A stretch of DNA of 64,000 nucleotides from Liolophura sinensis (GCF_032854445.1 NC_088304.1:27785732-27849731); one strand, 5' to 3'. Counted from the first letter of the stretch, positions 23,901-35,385 are shown. Made by a program: numbers and translations. The notes: generated by a model not told the origin, from the sequence alone.

Positions 23901-26900
23901 CTATTTATGCTGTACGTTCAGCACACTCTCTTCGCTCCCCTGGTCTTACTTTCTATGCTGTGCGTCTAGCACACAGTCATCGCTTCTCTGATCTAACTTT
24001 CTATGCTGGACGTCTATCACACTGTCGTCGCCCCACAGGTATAACTTTCTATGCTGTACGTCTAGCGCACTGTCGTCGCTCCTTAGGTCTTACTTTTTAT
24101 GCTGTACGTCTAGCACACTTTTGGCGCTCCTCTGGTCTTACTCTCTATGCTGTACGTCTATCACACTGTCGTCGCTCCTCTGATCTTACTTTCTAAGCTG
24201 TACGTCTATCACACTGTTGTCGCTTCTCTGGTCTTACTTTCTATGCTGTACGTCAATTACACTGTCGTCGCTGCTCTGGTCTTACTTTCTACGCTGTACG
24301 TCTATCACACTGTCGTCGATGCTCTGGTCTTACTTTCTATGCTGCACGTCTATCATACTGTCGTCGCTTCTCTGGTCTTACTCTCTATGCTGTACGTTTC
24401 TATTTTTTTTGGCATTGTCCACTATTCAACTCAGAATGCAAGAATATGTCTACGGTATCTATGAACATCGTTCGTGACATGCTTTTTCCGCGATACAGCC
24501 TAATCACAAAAGATAAAACTCTTTTCTGTTCGAAACTGAGCTTTTGTTATCCCGGTTGAGTCTGCAAAAAATCATTTGTATCAGTATAATATATACTTCA
24601 ACTATATATCCAGGTATTTATAAATATATATTATAAAATAACTCACGTATTACGCGTGTTTTGTTCGGCGTAAGAAAAGGGAACTGTGTTACTGTGAGTT
24701 CATGTAAGCCTCTCAGTGAACACTCAATAATAAAATGTAGGGCATATCTATCATCTGTGAAATGTGAAAAGGTGTCGATTTAAACTCGCGCACCACAAAT
24801 ATGAAAATCAAAATGTGTATATATGTGCTTTTATATTCCTTTTAACATACAATTATACAGCTGTACTTTAACTTGGTAACTCAAGCATTTTTTCTTTCAG
24901 CTGTATAAACCTTTATAAATTACAAATGTGTATATCCAGTCAGTACCTTTAAATCATTCATTTATAGGCGGCGATGGAAGATGTAAAGCATTTGCAATGT
25001 TATAGATTTACACTTTCTAAAGTGTATTATAGATAACACTTATAGAAGATTGCTATGACAATGTTGCCACCTAGCATTGCCTTAACTAACGTTTTCTATC
25101 ATAAATCTCTAATATGCCTTGCATAATTTGCAAGAAAGCATTATGTTGCATAAAATTTTAAAGATGTTACATTGCACTCAGAATATGCAGCATTTATAGG
25201 TTAATCGAATGCATTGATTTTCTGTATTATTTATTTAGTAATTTCCTGTAGTAATGTTGTAATTTTTTAGTAGTTCAGACTGTCAAGCTTTCACTTAGAG
25301 TACTGCCTTACCTATGCATGCAGCTCAGCTATGTGGGTACAATAAGAAGTCAATTACACAGAAGTATGCAACTTTCCTATACAAGTCTCCATGGCACTTT
25401 ACACTTTCTCTTGATCGCTAACACATTATGTGATGTATCTGCGCAGACATGTAATTTTTCTTTCTTTTGCGCATCAAACTTTTGAGAAAAGGCGTACAGC
25501 AATAATCATTCAATCATTCACTCACTCATTCCATTATTCGCCCAGGAGTTGGTGTCTCACCTTGAGTTGAGCGAAGTCCGGAAGATGGCCACTGTTGACT
25601 GATGACGTCACCACGTAAGGAGCCTCGCACACCATTTCCTCGGTCTTGACATCCGTTACTGGTGTTAGACCGGGAGAAAGAGCATTCACGCATTCGCTGT
25701 TGGTCAGATGAAATGTCACGTAATCCCGGAGTTCTGCCCATTCTCGTATCCACCTTAAATTGCAGTCGCATTTCAGACTTAAGTTCTGCAGGGAAACTTC
25801 TTCCAGCTGGGGCAAACCATCAACGAGAGCTTCTGGTACAGATCGCAAAAGAGCATTGGAATCTAGTTTTAGAACTTTGAGTTTCGTCATTGGCGTGCTT
25901 CCCCAGGCGCTGGTGTCGATTTCCGTCACGTGATCGTTATTCGCTAATCGAAGTTCGACCAGATTTTCCAGCATCGCGAACGCCGCAGACTCAAATGCCC
26001 GGAGTTCAGCGCTATCGGAAATATCCAGATGGTGCAAGTTAACTAAACTTTGAAAACTTCGTTGTGGCACGGTTTCGAACTTGTTGCCATTCAGATACAG
26101 TTTCGTCACATTTTTTGTGACCGTGAAGCATGAGGATGGTATAGTTGTGAACTGATTATAGCTTAGACGTAATTCATCTAAATCTCCCAATCCAGAACAG
26201 CTACTGTTCGTCAACAGGCCTAATTGGTTACCAGCCAAGTCAAGTGTTCTTAAGCTGTTTAAACCGAAGAAGATATCATCTGTGATATGGGTGATAATAT
26301 TTTCTTGCAATTCAAGAATCTTCACGGACGGTAGTTTCGGTAACCAACCATATTCAAGAATGTTTAAACGGTTTCTGTCTAAGTTAACATGTTCCAATGA
26401 GAGAAAGGTTACGCTGTTGTTGGCAAAGCTTTCGATTTTGTTTCTTGACAGATCAAGGGATTTGAGCGATATAGACATGCTGCTGAGAGTCGAAAAATCA
26501 AACATGGCCAAATCATTTTCTGATAAGTTCAGTTCCTCCAGATATTCCGTCCCATCAAACGCACCCGGATGGACTGCAGTTATGCCATTTCCTGTCAGCG
26601 TCAGAACAACAAGTGACGTCATATTTGCATAGATTCCCTGGTCAAGAAAGGTCAAACTATTGAAGCTAAGGTCAAGACAGGTCAGATATGGAAACCGCTG
26701 AAGACTTCCGTTAGGGAGACTCGATATGAAGTTTCTCCCTAAATCAAGATGGCGAGCACCTATTGGGATGTTGCTTGGGAAAGTATGTAGAGATCTGTTC
26801 CTAAACGACACATAATCGTGTTCTAAACTGTCGTCATCCGAGACACAACTGCCTTTAATGTGACATAGAAAGTCAGCGAAAACAATTACAAATACCAGGA

Positions 26901-26922
26901 AACTTAGAACATATCCTCCCAT
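20429..26922 (-). CDS. LRRN-like leucine-rich-repeat/Ig transmembrane receptor (whole gene, 3 exons)
   Basis: Exons are 25561-26922, 21344-21460 and 20429-20917, all joined in phase 0, giving 655 residues. Order: signal peptide (about 1-24), 14 leucine-rich repeats (about 55-383), LRRCT with CDCNLRW (about 384-432), Ig-like segment (about 435-545), membrane segment (about 556-580) and a ~75-residue cytoplasmic tail. The irregular last repeats leading into CDC.LRW resemble neuronal LRR (LRRN) proteins, but the FN3 domain of vertebrate LRRN is absent, so LRRN-like is a family-level call. Known relatives act as adhesion or guidance receptors; the ligand here is unknown. The ATG at 26922 was chosen because it is followed directly by the signal peptide. 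An upstream in-frame ATG at 27045 would add 41 residues read through a 106-bp tandem repeat. A decayed copy of part of the gene lies at 29361-29475. Confidence 0.85.
20945..21205 (-). repeat. Diverged SINE-like element in intron 2 of the LRR gene
   Basis: In minus orientation, a (TTTA)n-type tail at 20950-20980 and 'cctcaagaattttcacttct' with 'atgggtggaggaacccggg' resemble the SINE 3' half. The rest is too diverged to align by eye. It lies between exons 2 and 3. Confidence 0.5.
21344..21460 (-). CDS. LRRN-like receptor, exon 2 (first half of Ig-like domain)
   Basis: 39 codons, phase 0 at both ends, acceptor TTTGTAG and donor CAG|GTATGC. It contains the Ig-type tryptophan (VVTWELPNG), but the position expected for the first Ig cysteine has none (VTISNVG). 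Confidence 0.85.
21461..23690. other. LRR gene intron 1, proximal part
   Basis: No gene on either strand. It contains the perfect hairpin at 22777-22834 and an A/T homopolymer-rich stretch at about 23340-23500. Confidence 0.5.
22777..22834. repeat. Perfect 25-bp inverted repeat with 8-nt loop
   Basis: Left arm 22777-22801 and right arm 22810-22834 are exact reverse complements ('gcttttaatgagatctggtc' begins the left arm); the loop is 'ctgagaaa'. It lies within intron 1 of the LRR gene. Confidence 0.95.
23700..24400. repeat. 48-bp tandem array derived from dispersed repeat family X
   Basis: About 14 copies of 'tctatgctgtacgtctatca' plus 'cactgtcgtcgctcctctgg' plus 'tcttactt'. The leftmost flank ('gtgtgaccatttgccaac') continues into the body of family X seen at 5850-5965, so the array grew from the end of such an element. 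Because 48 is a multiple of 3, chance frames stay open on the plus strand; these are not genes. Confidence 0.9.
24401..25555. other. LRR gene intron 1, distal part (next to exon 1)
   Basis: No gene seen. The segment at about 25030-25115 ('aacgttttctatcataaat') resembles 36728-36800, so it is probably another dispersed repeat. Confidence 0.4.
25561..26922 (-). CDS. LRRN-like receptor, exon 1 (signal peptide, LRRs, LRRCT)
   Basis: Codes for residues 1-454. Repeats such as LTCLDLSFNSLTFL, LKSLDLSRNKIESF and LRTLDLAGNQLGLL follow the LxxLxLxxNxL pattern. The cap has Cys385, Cys387, Cys411 and Cys432. The usual N-terminal cysteine cap is reduced to one or two cysteines (FLCHIKGSC). The exon ends CTCAAG|GTGAGA. 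Several N-x-S/T sites fit a glycosylated surface protein. Confidence 0.9.
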
Positions 26923-26984
26923 TCTCAGATCGTTTTTAATGCCAAAACGCTGTCCCTGTGCTGCAAAAAGGCGTGTCACGGGTA

Positions 26985-27265
26985 GCAATGAGTATTCGTC
27001 AATGTCCTCTGAGTACCGGTGCTGACGAAAGTCTTTTGATAGCAATGAGTATGCTCTGAAGAGTAAAAATCCAGACTTGATACAGACAGCCCTCAGAGTG
27101 TAACTGGTGCTAAAACGCTGTGTCGGTACTGATGAAGCCTTTCGATATCAATGAGTACACTCTAAAATGTAAATATCCAGATTTGATACAGACAGTCCTC
27201 AGAGTGTAACTGGTGTAAAACGCTGCGCTGATGCTGATGAAAGTTTTCTGACAGAAATGAGTAGG
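26985..27265. repeat. 106-bp tandem repeat at the 5' end of the LRR gene
   Basis: The segments starting 'caatgagtatg' (27043), 'caatgagtaca' (27149) and 'aaatgagtagg' (27256) share 'gatacagacag' plus 'cctcagagtgtaactggtg'. A shortened copy begins at 26985. The repeat covers the likely 5' UTR/promoter of the receptor and creates the upstream in-frame ATG at 27045. Confidence 0.85.
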
Positions 27266-27360
27266 CCCACGCACTGAAGTGCCAAAAAAAAAAAAAAAAA
27301 CATTGTTACACGGGCGAGCTGGAAAGCGTTCGTTTCACATCCTGAAAGTAATCAAATTTA

Positions 27361-27452
27361 TTTATCAATTTATTTGATTAATGTTTCACGCCGTGTTCAA
27401 AATTATTTCACTTATACGTCCAGCATTATGGTGGTAGGAAACCGTGGAAGTC
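27361..27452 (-). repeat. Truncated SINE 3' end
   Basis: Tail plus 'ttcacgccgtgttcaaaatt' and 'cagcattatggtggtaggaa' in minus orientation. The head is missing. Confidence 0.75.
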
Positions 27453-27479
27453 CGGTATATTTTTGTTTAAATATTTTTA

Positions 27480-29355
27480 GAACATTTCTGGAATACTACT
27501 TTACTAATTAATTCAGCGCTAGTGGCTGACTTTATGTTCACTTTAAATGAGACAGTATGCTTTTTTAATACTTTCAAATCAATTAGGTCCACGATCTCGA
27601 GGATTCATCCTCAACACTCCACAGAGTACCCTACACTTCTTCCAACTCAACCCCGTACCGCGCTATAATTTCTATCAAATCCAATTTCAGAACGGCATGT
27701 CGTTACTTTTATTATCCTGGGCCTAGTTATTTGTAAGTATATTAGTACTTAGGCACGATATTTAGTCTGGACTACAATACCATTAGATTTGAATTAGGCT
27801 AAAATAAGTATTCAGATTTAAGCCTGGCTTAACTTTTAGTACGCTTTTGAACAACCGACCCACGGCCTGACTATCTGAGTATAGTAAATCTATTTGACTG
27901 ACAACCAAAACAGGCAAATATATTGATGTGACATGCAAGATATTGCAGGTATATACATGCATTACAGATCAGACACCCAAACAAGGTCATACCTGTACGG
28001 TGAAGTTTCACAAAAAGTCTGGACATGACACCCGTATCTATCTGGTCGCCACAATCCGTTCTCTGCAAATCACGTTTGGACAAATCCACTTTCTAAAAAG
28101 CACCAAGTCTCAACTCCAGCTGAAAATCCCAACCGCCTATTTACCTGCAGATCTGGTGCAGTTTTTTGTAATACGCGTAGGACAGAGCTTGCATTGACCA
28201 CGTTTGACTGACAGCTATGTATACAATCTACCTGTTGTAAATATGCAGGCTGACACGCCCACCAGACGGCGTGAAGATTTACAACCCCCCACGTATCCAA
28301 TTTAACCAAGTCGTGTTTCAGTTCAAAGTTAGTTAATTCAGTACCTGACATGTTCAAAGGTCACTTGTATTTGGCCTAGCAATTACAGTCCCGGTATAAT
28401 GTACTGTTTCGTTTCTGCAGGTAACATAACATCCAGTGCTCTGGTCGTAATAGGACTGTATACAGAGCTATTCTCCACATAATATATAGCAACTGTCAGA
28501 AAATATTGAATTATTGCTCTTATATCAAGTACATGCATTCCTATAACCCGAAAATACTTGTTTACATTTTAACTAGGTCACGTTTACAGTTCTTGTATAC
28601 GTGTGACGTGTGTATATGCCTTTTGTGTCCGCAATATCAGCTATGTAGAGCCTAGACAAAATGATCTGTCTTGAATAGGCTAACACTTTACGCAAGGCTA
28701 TCCAATGTATAAAAAATACAAATAACATAAAGAAATGCTGTTAATAGAATCAGGTTTTCCATTTAAAGTAGGTAGTGGAACCCCGATAGACTGGAGTTCG
28801 AATCTACAGACCGACTATTTGTAACTGTCTGCGACTCAGTGGCAACGGTATCTTAGTAAAAGCGAGATAAGAAAAGCGAGATAAGATAACGTCACACTTC
28901 CAGAGTTTCCACCTTTAAGTCTGAACCCCATTCAGACCGTTAAAACGTTCTACAAATGCCTAACGGTATATCTGATACGTCAGATACAACTACTTTTCAG
29001 CTGTACTACTAAATATAACCACACCTTTGTATTTGCCATCTTTCGCAGGCGCGTCTGAAGCAATTTGAAAGTGGTACGTCCATCGGTTTACTATCGCAAC
29101 ACAATAGGCGGGGGTCGCCTTGACCCCGGAAGCTTTGGAATGGCAGACGGCTGGAGATGCCCTGAAACAGACATTCCGTTAAAAATAACAGATATATTTT
29201 TTGAGTGTACTTATTTTAATGGTCAAACTTTTCCTGTTCTTCGGAACATGCAGCCTGTCCGTGTACAGTTTTATTATGTTGGGAACGTATTGATGTCTTG
29301 ATGTAAACCGCTTCTGTTACCTGTTTGTTTTAAACGATCTCATATTCCATGTAAC
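27480..29355. other. Unassigned DNA
   Basis: No supported gene. A short direct repeat 'aaaagcgagataag' occurs twice at 28858-28887. Confidence 0.4.
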
Positions 29356-29360
29356 TTTAT

Positions 29361-29475
29361 CGATCCACCTCAAATTGCAGCCGCATTTTAGGCTTAAATT
29401 CTGCGTGAGATTTCTTCGAGCTGAGGTAAAAGAGCATCGTTGTTCGCCAATCGCAGTTGGACTAGATTTTCATAT
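29361..29475 (-). pseudogene. Decayed LRR-gene fragment (three blocks)
   Basis: Matches exon 1 of the LRR receptor with two internal deletions. Block one (about 29362-29430) corresponds to 25748-25815 (the LRRCT start, 'tccacctcaaattgcag'). Block two (about 29430-29439) corresponds to the region near 25850. Block three (about 29439-29470) corresponds to about 25935-25966 ('aatcgcagttggactagatt'). Order and strand are kept. It is too short to encode anything and looks like the remains of a duplicated paralogue. Confidence 0.75.
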
Positions 29476-29664
29476 GTTTCATATGTCCTTTTGATGTAAA
29501 CGATATCCTATTCTATATACCTTTATTTGTTTGACTAGTGGCATAATATGACAATATGTTGCTCTGTATGTAAATGCCAGGCATCGTAGATGTTCATTTC
29601 AATGGAGTTTGCCATTTGACCATTTGTCAACTACTTGTATTACACTGTTGCTGCTCTTGTTTTA

Positions 29665-29900
29665 TTTATTTATTTATTTATTTTATCGGTGTTTTATGCC
29701 GTACTCAAGAATATTTCACATACACGACGGCGACCGACGACCGGGCAGAGCCCGGGAGAATCGCCAAGACCATCAACAGGTTGCTGTCAGACCGTCCCAC
29801 GTACGGCCGGAGAAGAAGCCAGCATGAGCTGAACTTGAACTCACATCGACTGCACTGGTGAGAAGCTCCTGGGCCTTTGCTCTCGTTTTATTGGCAAGAA
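29665..29900 (-). repeat. SINE, near full length, with a variant head
   Basis: (TTTA)n tail at 29662-29690, then 'gtgttttatgccgtactcaa', 'gggcagagcccgggagaatc' and 'gaactcacatcgactgcact'. The tRNA-head end is replaced by a segment ('ttggcaagaactgtttactt') that also occurs at 31255-31290. Confidence 0.85.
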
Positions 29901-30030
29901 CTGTTTACTTACAGGACGCCGGTCATATATATGTTTATGGATGAAGGAAGCTGGAATTGATGCAGCAAACCATGACCCTGGTCCTTTCCCGCCATCTCTC
30001 CCTTCTACACTCTCGTTACCGGGTATCTGG
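29900..30030. repeat. Repeat segment shared with 31196-31375
   Basis: 'aagaactgtttactta' ... 'tttatggatg' ... 'gatgcagcaaaccatgaccc' recurs in the same order at 31264-31345, so both belong to one dispersed element next to a SINE-type 'actcacatcgactgcactgg'. Confidence 0.65.
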
Positions 30031-30475
30031 CTAACCTAATGATCGAAATCACAACCAGGCCGGCTTCGACCTCCTCGGCCGAGTGAGTAACTAAGAGCAT
30101 TTTGTGCTTTTCTAAAACGTGCATTAAAAAAGGGTGGATTTTAGACACGTCTTTACGTACCAGCGTTTATAAGCCTATAGAAATTTCACCTTAGAAACAT
30201 ACCGGTGCATTCTGACAGAAATGAAATATTTATGGCCTATACACATTTTATTTCCACCTTTATACACGAAATTCGTAACACTTGTATTTGAATAAATGAA
30301 TTCATTCGTAACAATTGTATTTGAATAAATGAATTAATGAATAATAAAACTGAAAGCTTGTATAAAAATTCTAATATCAAAGTGTCAAGTAACATGTCCA
30401 TGTGCTGGTAGATGGTCGCCCTACGCAAATCATAAGAGCGTTACATGCACCAAGTAATACACGCCGCTATGCAAG

Positions 30476-31015
30476 AGTGAGTGAGTGAGTGAGTGAGTGC
30501 TTGGGTTTAACAATTCATCAATCATATGACGACGAAGGAATCGTTACAATGCATGTAATGTGCCTAACTGTTGCAGGACTGTTTTATCTAGTGCTGCTTC
30601 ACTGAGACACTTTACCTAAAGGCAAGTAAGGCGCCCTGGCCGAACCAGGTCTTAGGTGTGACTCAACCCAGGATTGATTTTTTTTTTTTTTGATTGGTGT
30701 TTTACGCCGTACTCAAGAATATTTCACTTATACGACGGCGGCCAGCATTATGGTGGGTGGAAACCGGGCAGAGCCCGGGGGAAACCCACGACCATCCGCA
30801 GGTTGCTGGCTGACCTTCCCATGTACGGCCGGAGAGGAAGCTAGCATGAGCTGGACTTGAGCTCACAGCGACCGCATTGGTGAGATACTCCTGGGTCATT
30901 ACGCTCTGCTAGCGCGCTAACCGACTGAGCCACGGAGGCCCCACCCAGGATTGAAAGTGGATCTACCGCTGCCGATGGGAACGCTCTACCACCAATGCTA
31001 TCGGGGTCGGTTCCG
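30476..31015 (-). repeat. 'CACT-tail' family element interrupted by a SINE
   Basis: (GTGA)n tail at 30476-30500, 'ctgcttcactgagacac' and 'ggcaagtaaggc' to 30677. The element resumes at 30955 with 'aagtggatctaccg' after a SINE inserted at 30678-30942. It belongs to the same family as 3350-3660 and 4430-4772. Confidence 0.8.
30678..30942 (-). repeat. Full-length SINE with target-site duplication
   Basis: A poly-T (poly-A on the minus strand) at 30678-30690 starts the element and 'gccacggaggccc' ends it. The 12-bp sequence 'acccaggattga' flanks it on both sides (30666-30677 and 30943-30954), as expected for target-primed reverse transcription. It is the youngest-looking insertion in the window. 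Confidence 0.93.
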
Positions 31016-31195
31016 CCATGCAGGAGAACCACGGCCTGGTTGTTTGAAAGTGTATTGGCTAATACCGGTATTGAGTCATATTTTAAATTCAAAATTTTAG
31101 CCAAAGACAGCAACTAATGCAGTGGCTTAATGTCAAAGAATAAGAGCAGTAGATTTACTTGTTATTTAAAATACTCTTATGCAATTATTTCTGAG

Positions 31196-31380
31196 CTGGG
31201 TATTAACTCACATCGACTGCACTGGTCAGAAGCGCCTGTGTCATTGCTCTCGTTTTATTCGCAAGAACTGTTTACTTATACCACGTCGGTCATATCTAGG
31301 TTTATGGATGGAAGAAGCAGCAACTGATGCAGCAAACCATGATCCCGCCCCTTCCCCACCACCTATCCCTCCAATTAAGT
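31196..31380. repeat. Dispersed repeat segment shared with 29845-30020
   Basis: Starts 'attaactcacatcgactgca' and continues through 'gcaagaactgtttacttata' to 'gatgcagcaaaccatgatcc'. See 29900-30030. Confidence 0.65.
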
Positions 31381-31879
31381 CTTAAAACAGTTTTGAACAA
31401 CGGGGTCCAAAACATCGTGGGGAAGGAAAAAGATCCCAAAAGTATACCGACATTGGGCAAGTAACTGATGAATTTTGACGATGATGTCCTGTGTCACGGG
31501 TGCATGGAGTAAACCGGAGTGATCCCGGTAATACCAGCGAACGCTGACAAGTCACTGATGAACTCTGATGAACCTGTGACGTAGGCATTCACCTGTGACT
31601 TAGACATTCACATATGCACTTTACACTTTATCATAATTGGAACACAAGTAATCTTCAACGAAGGTTTATTGTCTACACAAACGGCTAAAACGAGCACCAT
31701 CGACCGTTTATTGTCACCAAGTCCCATCGTTCAAATTAGAGCGGAGAAATCATTAAATTCCCTTTTCCAAGGCCACTTAAAAACTTTAGTGATTGATTTA
31801 TTACCATTTCTCCTATTGATGTTTCACCCCGGGTCTACGTGTTTATGATCTACAATAACATGGTTAAGTTATGGAATAA

Positions 31880-32170
31880 GATATGTAGCATAATAAACTA
31901 TAAATAAAGACGTACAGCACAGAAAGTAAAAATAAGTATCGAGGACAGAGCGATACCTGTCAAATGATCACACCTAACATGTGAAATGCAGCCTCTTGTC
32001 AATTTAGCTTAGTCAGGGTTTTATTCCAGCTGTTCATGTAAGTGCTTAAACAGTAGCAAACTGCACGTCCCCTAGCCCCCTGACGGAATTAGGGAAACAA
32101 AAATGCAGTGATGTTCATTGCATTTTATTAAACGTCACTGGTTTAGAGTTACTTAAAATGCTATGTGATC
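31880..32170 (-). repeat. Dispersed repeat family X, minus orientation
   Basis: The reverse complement aligns with 6120-6340 for more than 200 bp: 'aagacgtacagcacagaaag', 'caaatgatcacaccta', 'taagtgcttaaacagtagc'. No ORF of note. Confidence 0.7.
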
Positions 32171-33230
32171 TTCACATTTCACCAGCAGAATCCTGGTTCA
32201 TGCAGGAATATAATATAATGAAAATATAAGCGTCAAGTCCGACATTCATATACCATTCGTAGTCCGTAAAGGGCGTTCCAAGTCGATAATCGCAAGATCC
32301 ATTTCCAAAACAACGTTTAACACTAACTCCCAAAGATAAAGATATGTAAGAAATTATACAAATAAGAAATAAAGCCGGTAACACACAAGAGAGAAGCGGT
32401 CATCAGTTATCAATGATTATCAATGAATATTCCAGGCATGAATTCCATATCAACGACTTACCGCAAATTTCACCCGCAACTGCTGAGAGTCCACCTGATC
32501 AGACCTAATGCAGCCTCAGCGAGGTTCTGGATTGGAGCGGACGACTACTGAGATGTCAAGTGGATGAAATTATGAATTTTAAGTTTATGTTTCCTGTAAA
32601 TTTTAAGTCACCATTAATGATATGAAGGAATGAATAAGCCGGCATTTCAGATGTCTTGAGAGTTTAGGCGAGACAGGACAGGGCAGCCATATCATGCTGG
32701 AAAAAGAACAGCACTCAAAACTAGGGATGGTAGGAATTTCGACAAAGTTTATTTAGGTAGAAACGGTTTCCTGTACAGTGGAGGTAAAGGCATGGGGTTT
32801 TAAGGTAAAATTTGCTTTCTTTCAGACAGAGAATATACAAGACCTGTTGGCCACGTAACGAATGGCAGAACTCTACCTGGGAACAGATAACCATCAACAG
32901 TAACATATTTGTAGAGATCAAAATAAAGTGTTTTTTCTAGAAAAAATCTAAATTTTTGTAACAATTTTTTTTAAAAGACTGAGCTTAGTTGTAGGTGGTA
33001 TTTGGCTTAAAGTGAATGAATCTGAGCCAAAAAGGGTACGACATTTTGTAATGGGTGTCAACAGTTTGTAACAAACGGAATGAACATATTCTATGATGGA
33101 AAAGGTACAGGAAAAAAACTGAGGAATAACATTAAAACGAATTAAAAATGAAAAACATAATGTATAAAACATGAAACACACTAGAAAACACAGTCTTATA
33201 TGTTTGACAAACATGTACGTGAAAGAGTTG
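32171..33230. other. Unassigned DNA
   Basis: No gene seen. Confidence 0.4.
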
Positions 33231-33233
33231 GTA

Positions 33234-33477
33234 AGACTAAACAGCTTTTGGGATATGCTTTTCAGGTGAATCTTTACTATGACTTTCTAAGAGACAAATT
33301 ATGTTATCAGAAAAGGAAGCATGTACTTTGAGAATAATGTCTAAATGTCAACCTATGACTAAACAGTTTTTGGGATATGCTTTTCAGGTGAATTTTTACT
33401 ATGAATTTCTAAGAGACAAGGAATGTTATCAGAAAAGGCAGCATATACTTTGAGAATAATGTTCAAATGTCAACCTC
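33234..33477. repeat. ~121-bp tandem duplication
   Basis: Two copies starting 'gactaaacagcttttgggat' (33236) and 'gactaaacagtttttgggat' (33357), with few differences between them. Confidence 0.9.
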
Positions 33478-34129
33478 CATTGCGTCAGATCTAGTAGCCA
33501 GTCCCTAACTACATCCTAAGTAACGCCTGCTCGTAATGCTCATCTTTGATTGGTCAATATAAGTCACATGTCAGAACAGGAAGTGGCTACTTTATCTGAC
33601 TGAATTGAGATGGAATTTAAGATTTGCTGCGCACATATATTTGACGCTGCTCAAACGGTGTCATGTATGTTATGAAATCTGTGTATTGCAATAAATTGCC
33701 AGAAGCAGGTATTCATTATTTAAATGCAGAGAATGGTAACATGCAAACAAGATAACATTTTTCCACAAACTACACCAAAAAATGATATTAACTAAGCAGA
33801 CAATACACAATCCTCAAATTTATTAACAAACAATATTCATAATTCACCCCAAAATTAAATAGCATAATCCACACCGAGTACAAAGATTAACACACAGACA
33901 CCTAGTTCAGAATAAACCAATAAATAGATAATCTGGCCTACATATACATATGTGCAACTCCCAACAGGCAAAAACATATGTTGATGTCAACATGTAAGGC
34001 GTATGGCCATGTCAACAGTAGAATGCATATAACTGTCAATAAGGAGTGATACAACTTCCATGATTCAAATATAGAAACAGGGTACAGTAACTGAAAACAT
34101 TATTATGGACACCAGAAGTATCTGGGTGT

Positions 34130-34275
34130 ATTTATCTGAGTGTTGCTTTACGCCATACTCAGGAATATTTCACTTACATGATGGTGGTCAACATTATGGT
34201 GGGAGGAAACCAGGTGGAGCCTTGGTGGGGGTGGGGGGACCCATGACCATCCACAGGTTGCTGCAGACATTCCCT
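34130..34275 (-). repeat. SINE 3' half, truncated
   Basis: 'tttacgccatactcaggaat' to 'catccacaggttgctgcaga' in minus orientation, with G-rich expansion in the body (34226-34240). Confidence 0.8.
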
Positions 34276-34829
34276 GGAGTATTTGGCATAGACAAGGTTC
34301 TGTTTTGTGGTGTATGTTTTAGATGAATAGCGTGAATCCTTCCATGAAGGAAAGATTTCATGCATAATGTGAAAAACTGCAGCAGATATGTCAGCAATGT
34401 GACATTGGAAGAGACCCTACATGTATTTCAAGAAAAATTTAATATGGGCATTTTTGTTCCAAAACAGAAAAAACCTCATAAATATAAAAGATAGAAACTT
34501 TGTTACTCAAAGATACAAAAATGAAATTATACGTATTTTAAAAAAAGTAAAATATCAACCATTATGAGTTTCATATACTTGCAAACTTTTAATGAATAAC
34601 TTGAGTTACTTAAACGAACAGTATACTACCTGACAGGAAAGTAATTCAAACAATTAAACATCAGTTGAGGAGCATACCACAAAAGAGGTCAAATTTGAAT
34701 GTCTAACGCAATAACCTAATTTAGATTACCTGTCAATCAGGTATTTGTAACAAGGATTGGTTTGAAGTAAATCCACACACACAAATTTGCAGCAGCTCTC
34801 AGGAAATGTTGATGTTGCTTTCCATGGAC

Positions 34830-34968
34830 ATTATCCTTAGCATGCTACACATGTTCAATGGACATTATCCTTAGCATATTACACATGTTCCATGGACATT
34901 ATCCTTAGCATATTACACATGTTCCATGGACATTATCCTTAGCATATTACACATGTTCCATGGACATC
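34830..34968. repeat. 34-bp tandem repeat, four copies
   Basis: 'ccatggacattatccttagc' plus 'atattacacatgtt' repeats four times with one or two changes. Confidence 0.92.
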
Positions 34969-35385
34969 CAAAATATTCAGAGGATTCTCAAATGAAAATT
35001 CTGGCGACATCTCACTCGACTTTCCACCATTCGCCAGAGTTTACCCATCAAAGGCAGATAAGGGACATCCAGGTGCATATGATATGCAGATATTATTAGT
35101 AAAAATGTTCTGATCTGTACAGCTGAGGTTACAGAACAATGAGTGGTCTGATGTGCATCAGTTACAGGTGGATCTAATGAATTTTAATGATCAACTTTTA
35201 ATGAGTTAAAAAAAATAACAACAATGTAAAATAATATAACAAATTCAGGTTGTCACAAATTAAGAAATATCAAACAGTAATAACAGAAATTATGCCAACG
35301 GCTTTCCACATTTCTCACGGCTTGCTGTGTAAAATCTAGCTTTACAACAAGTCATGTTGTTTTCTCCATCTTTTCCAGTTTAAAT

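Noticed and set aside
23712-24477. Plus-strand frames with LVLLSMLYV-type repeats that look like membrane proteins
   Set aside because: The 48-bp array keeps frames open; hydrophobic look is a by-product of its base composition.
26282-26632. Plus-strand 116-codon frame
   Set aside because: Antisense shadow of the LRR exon.
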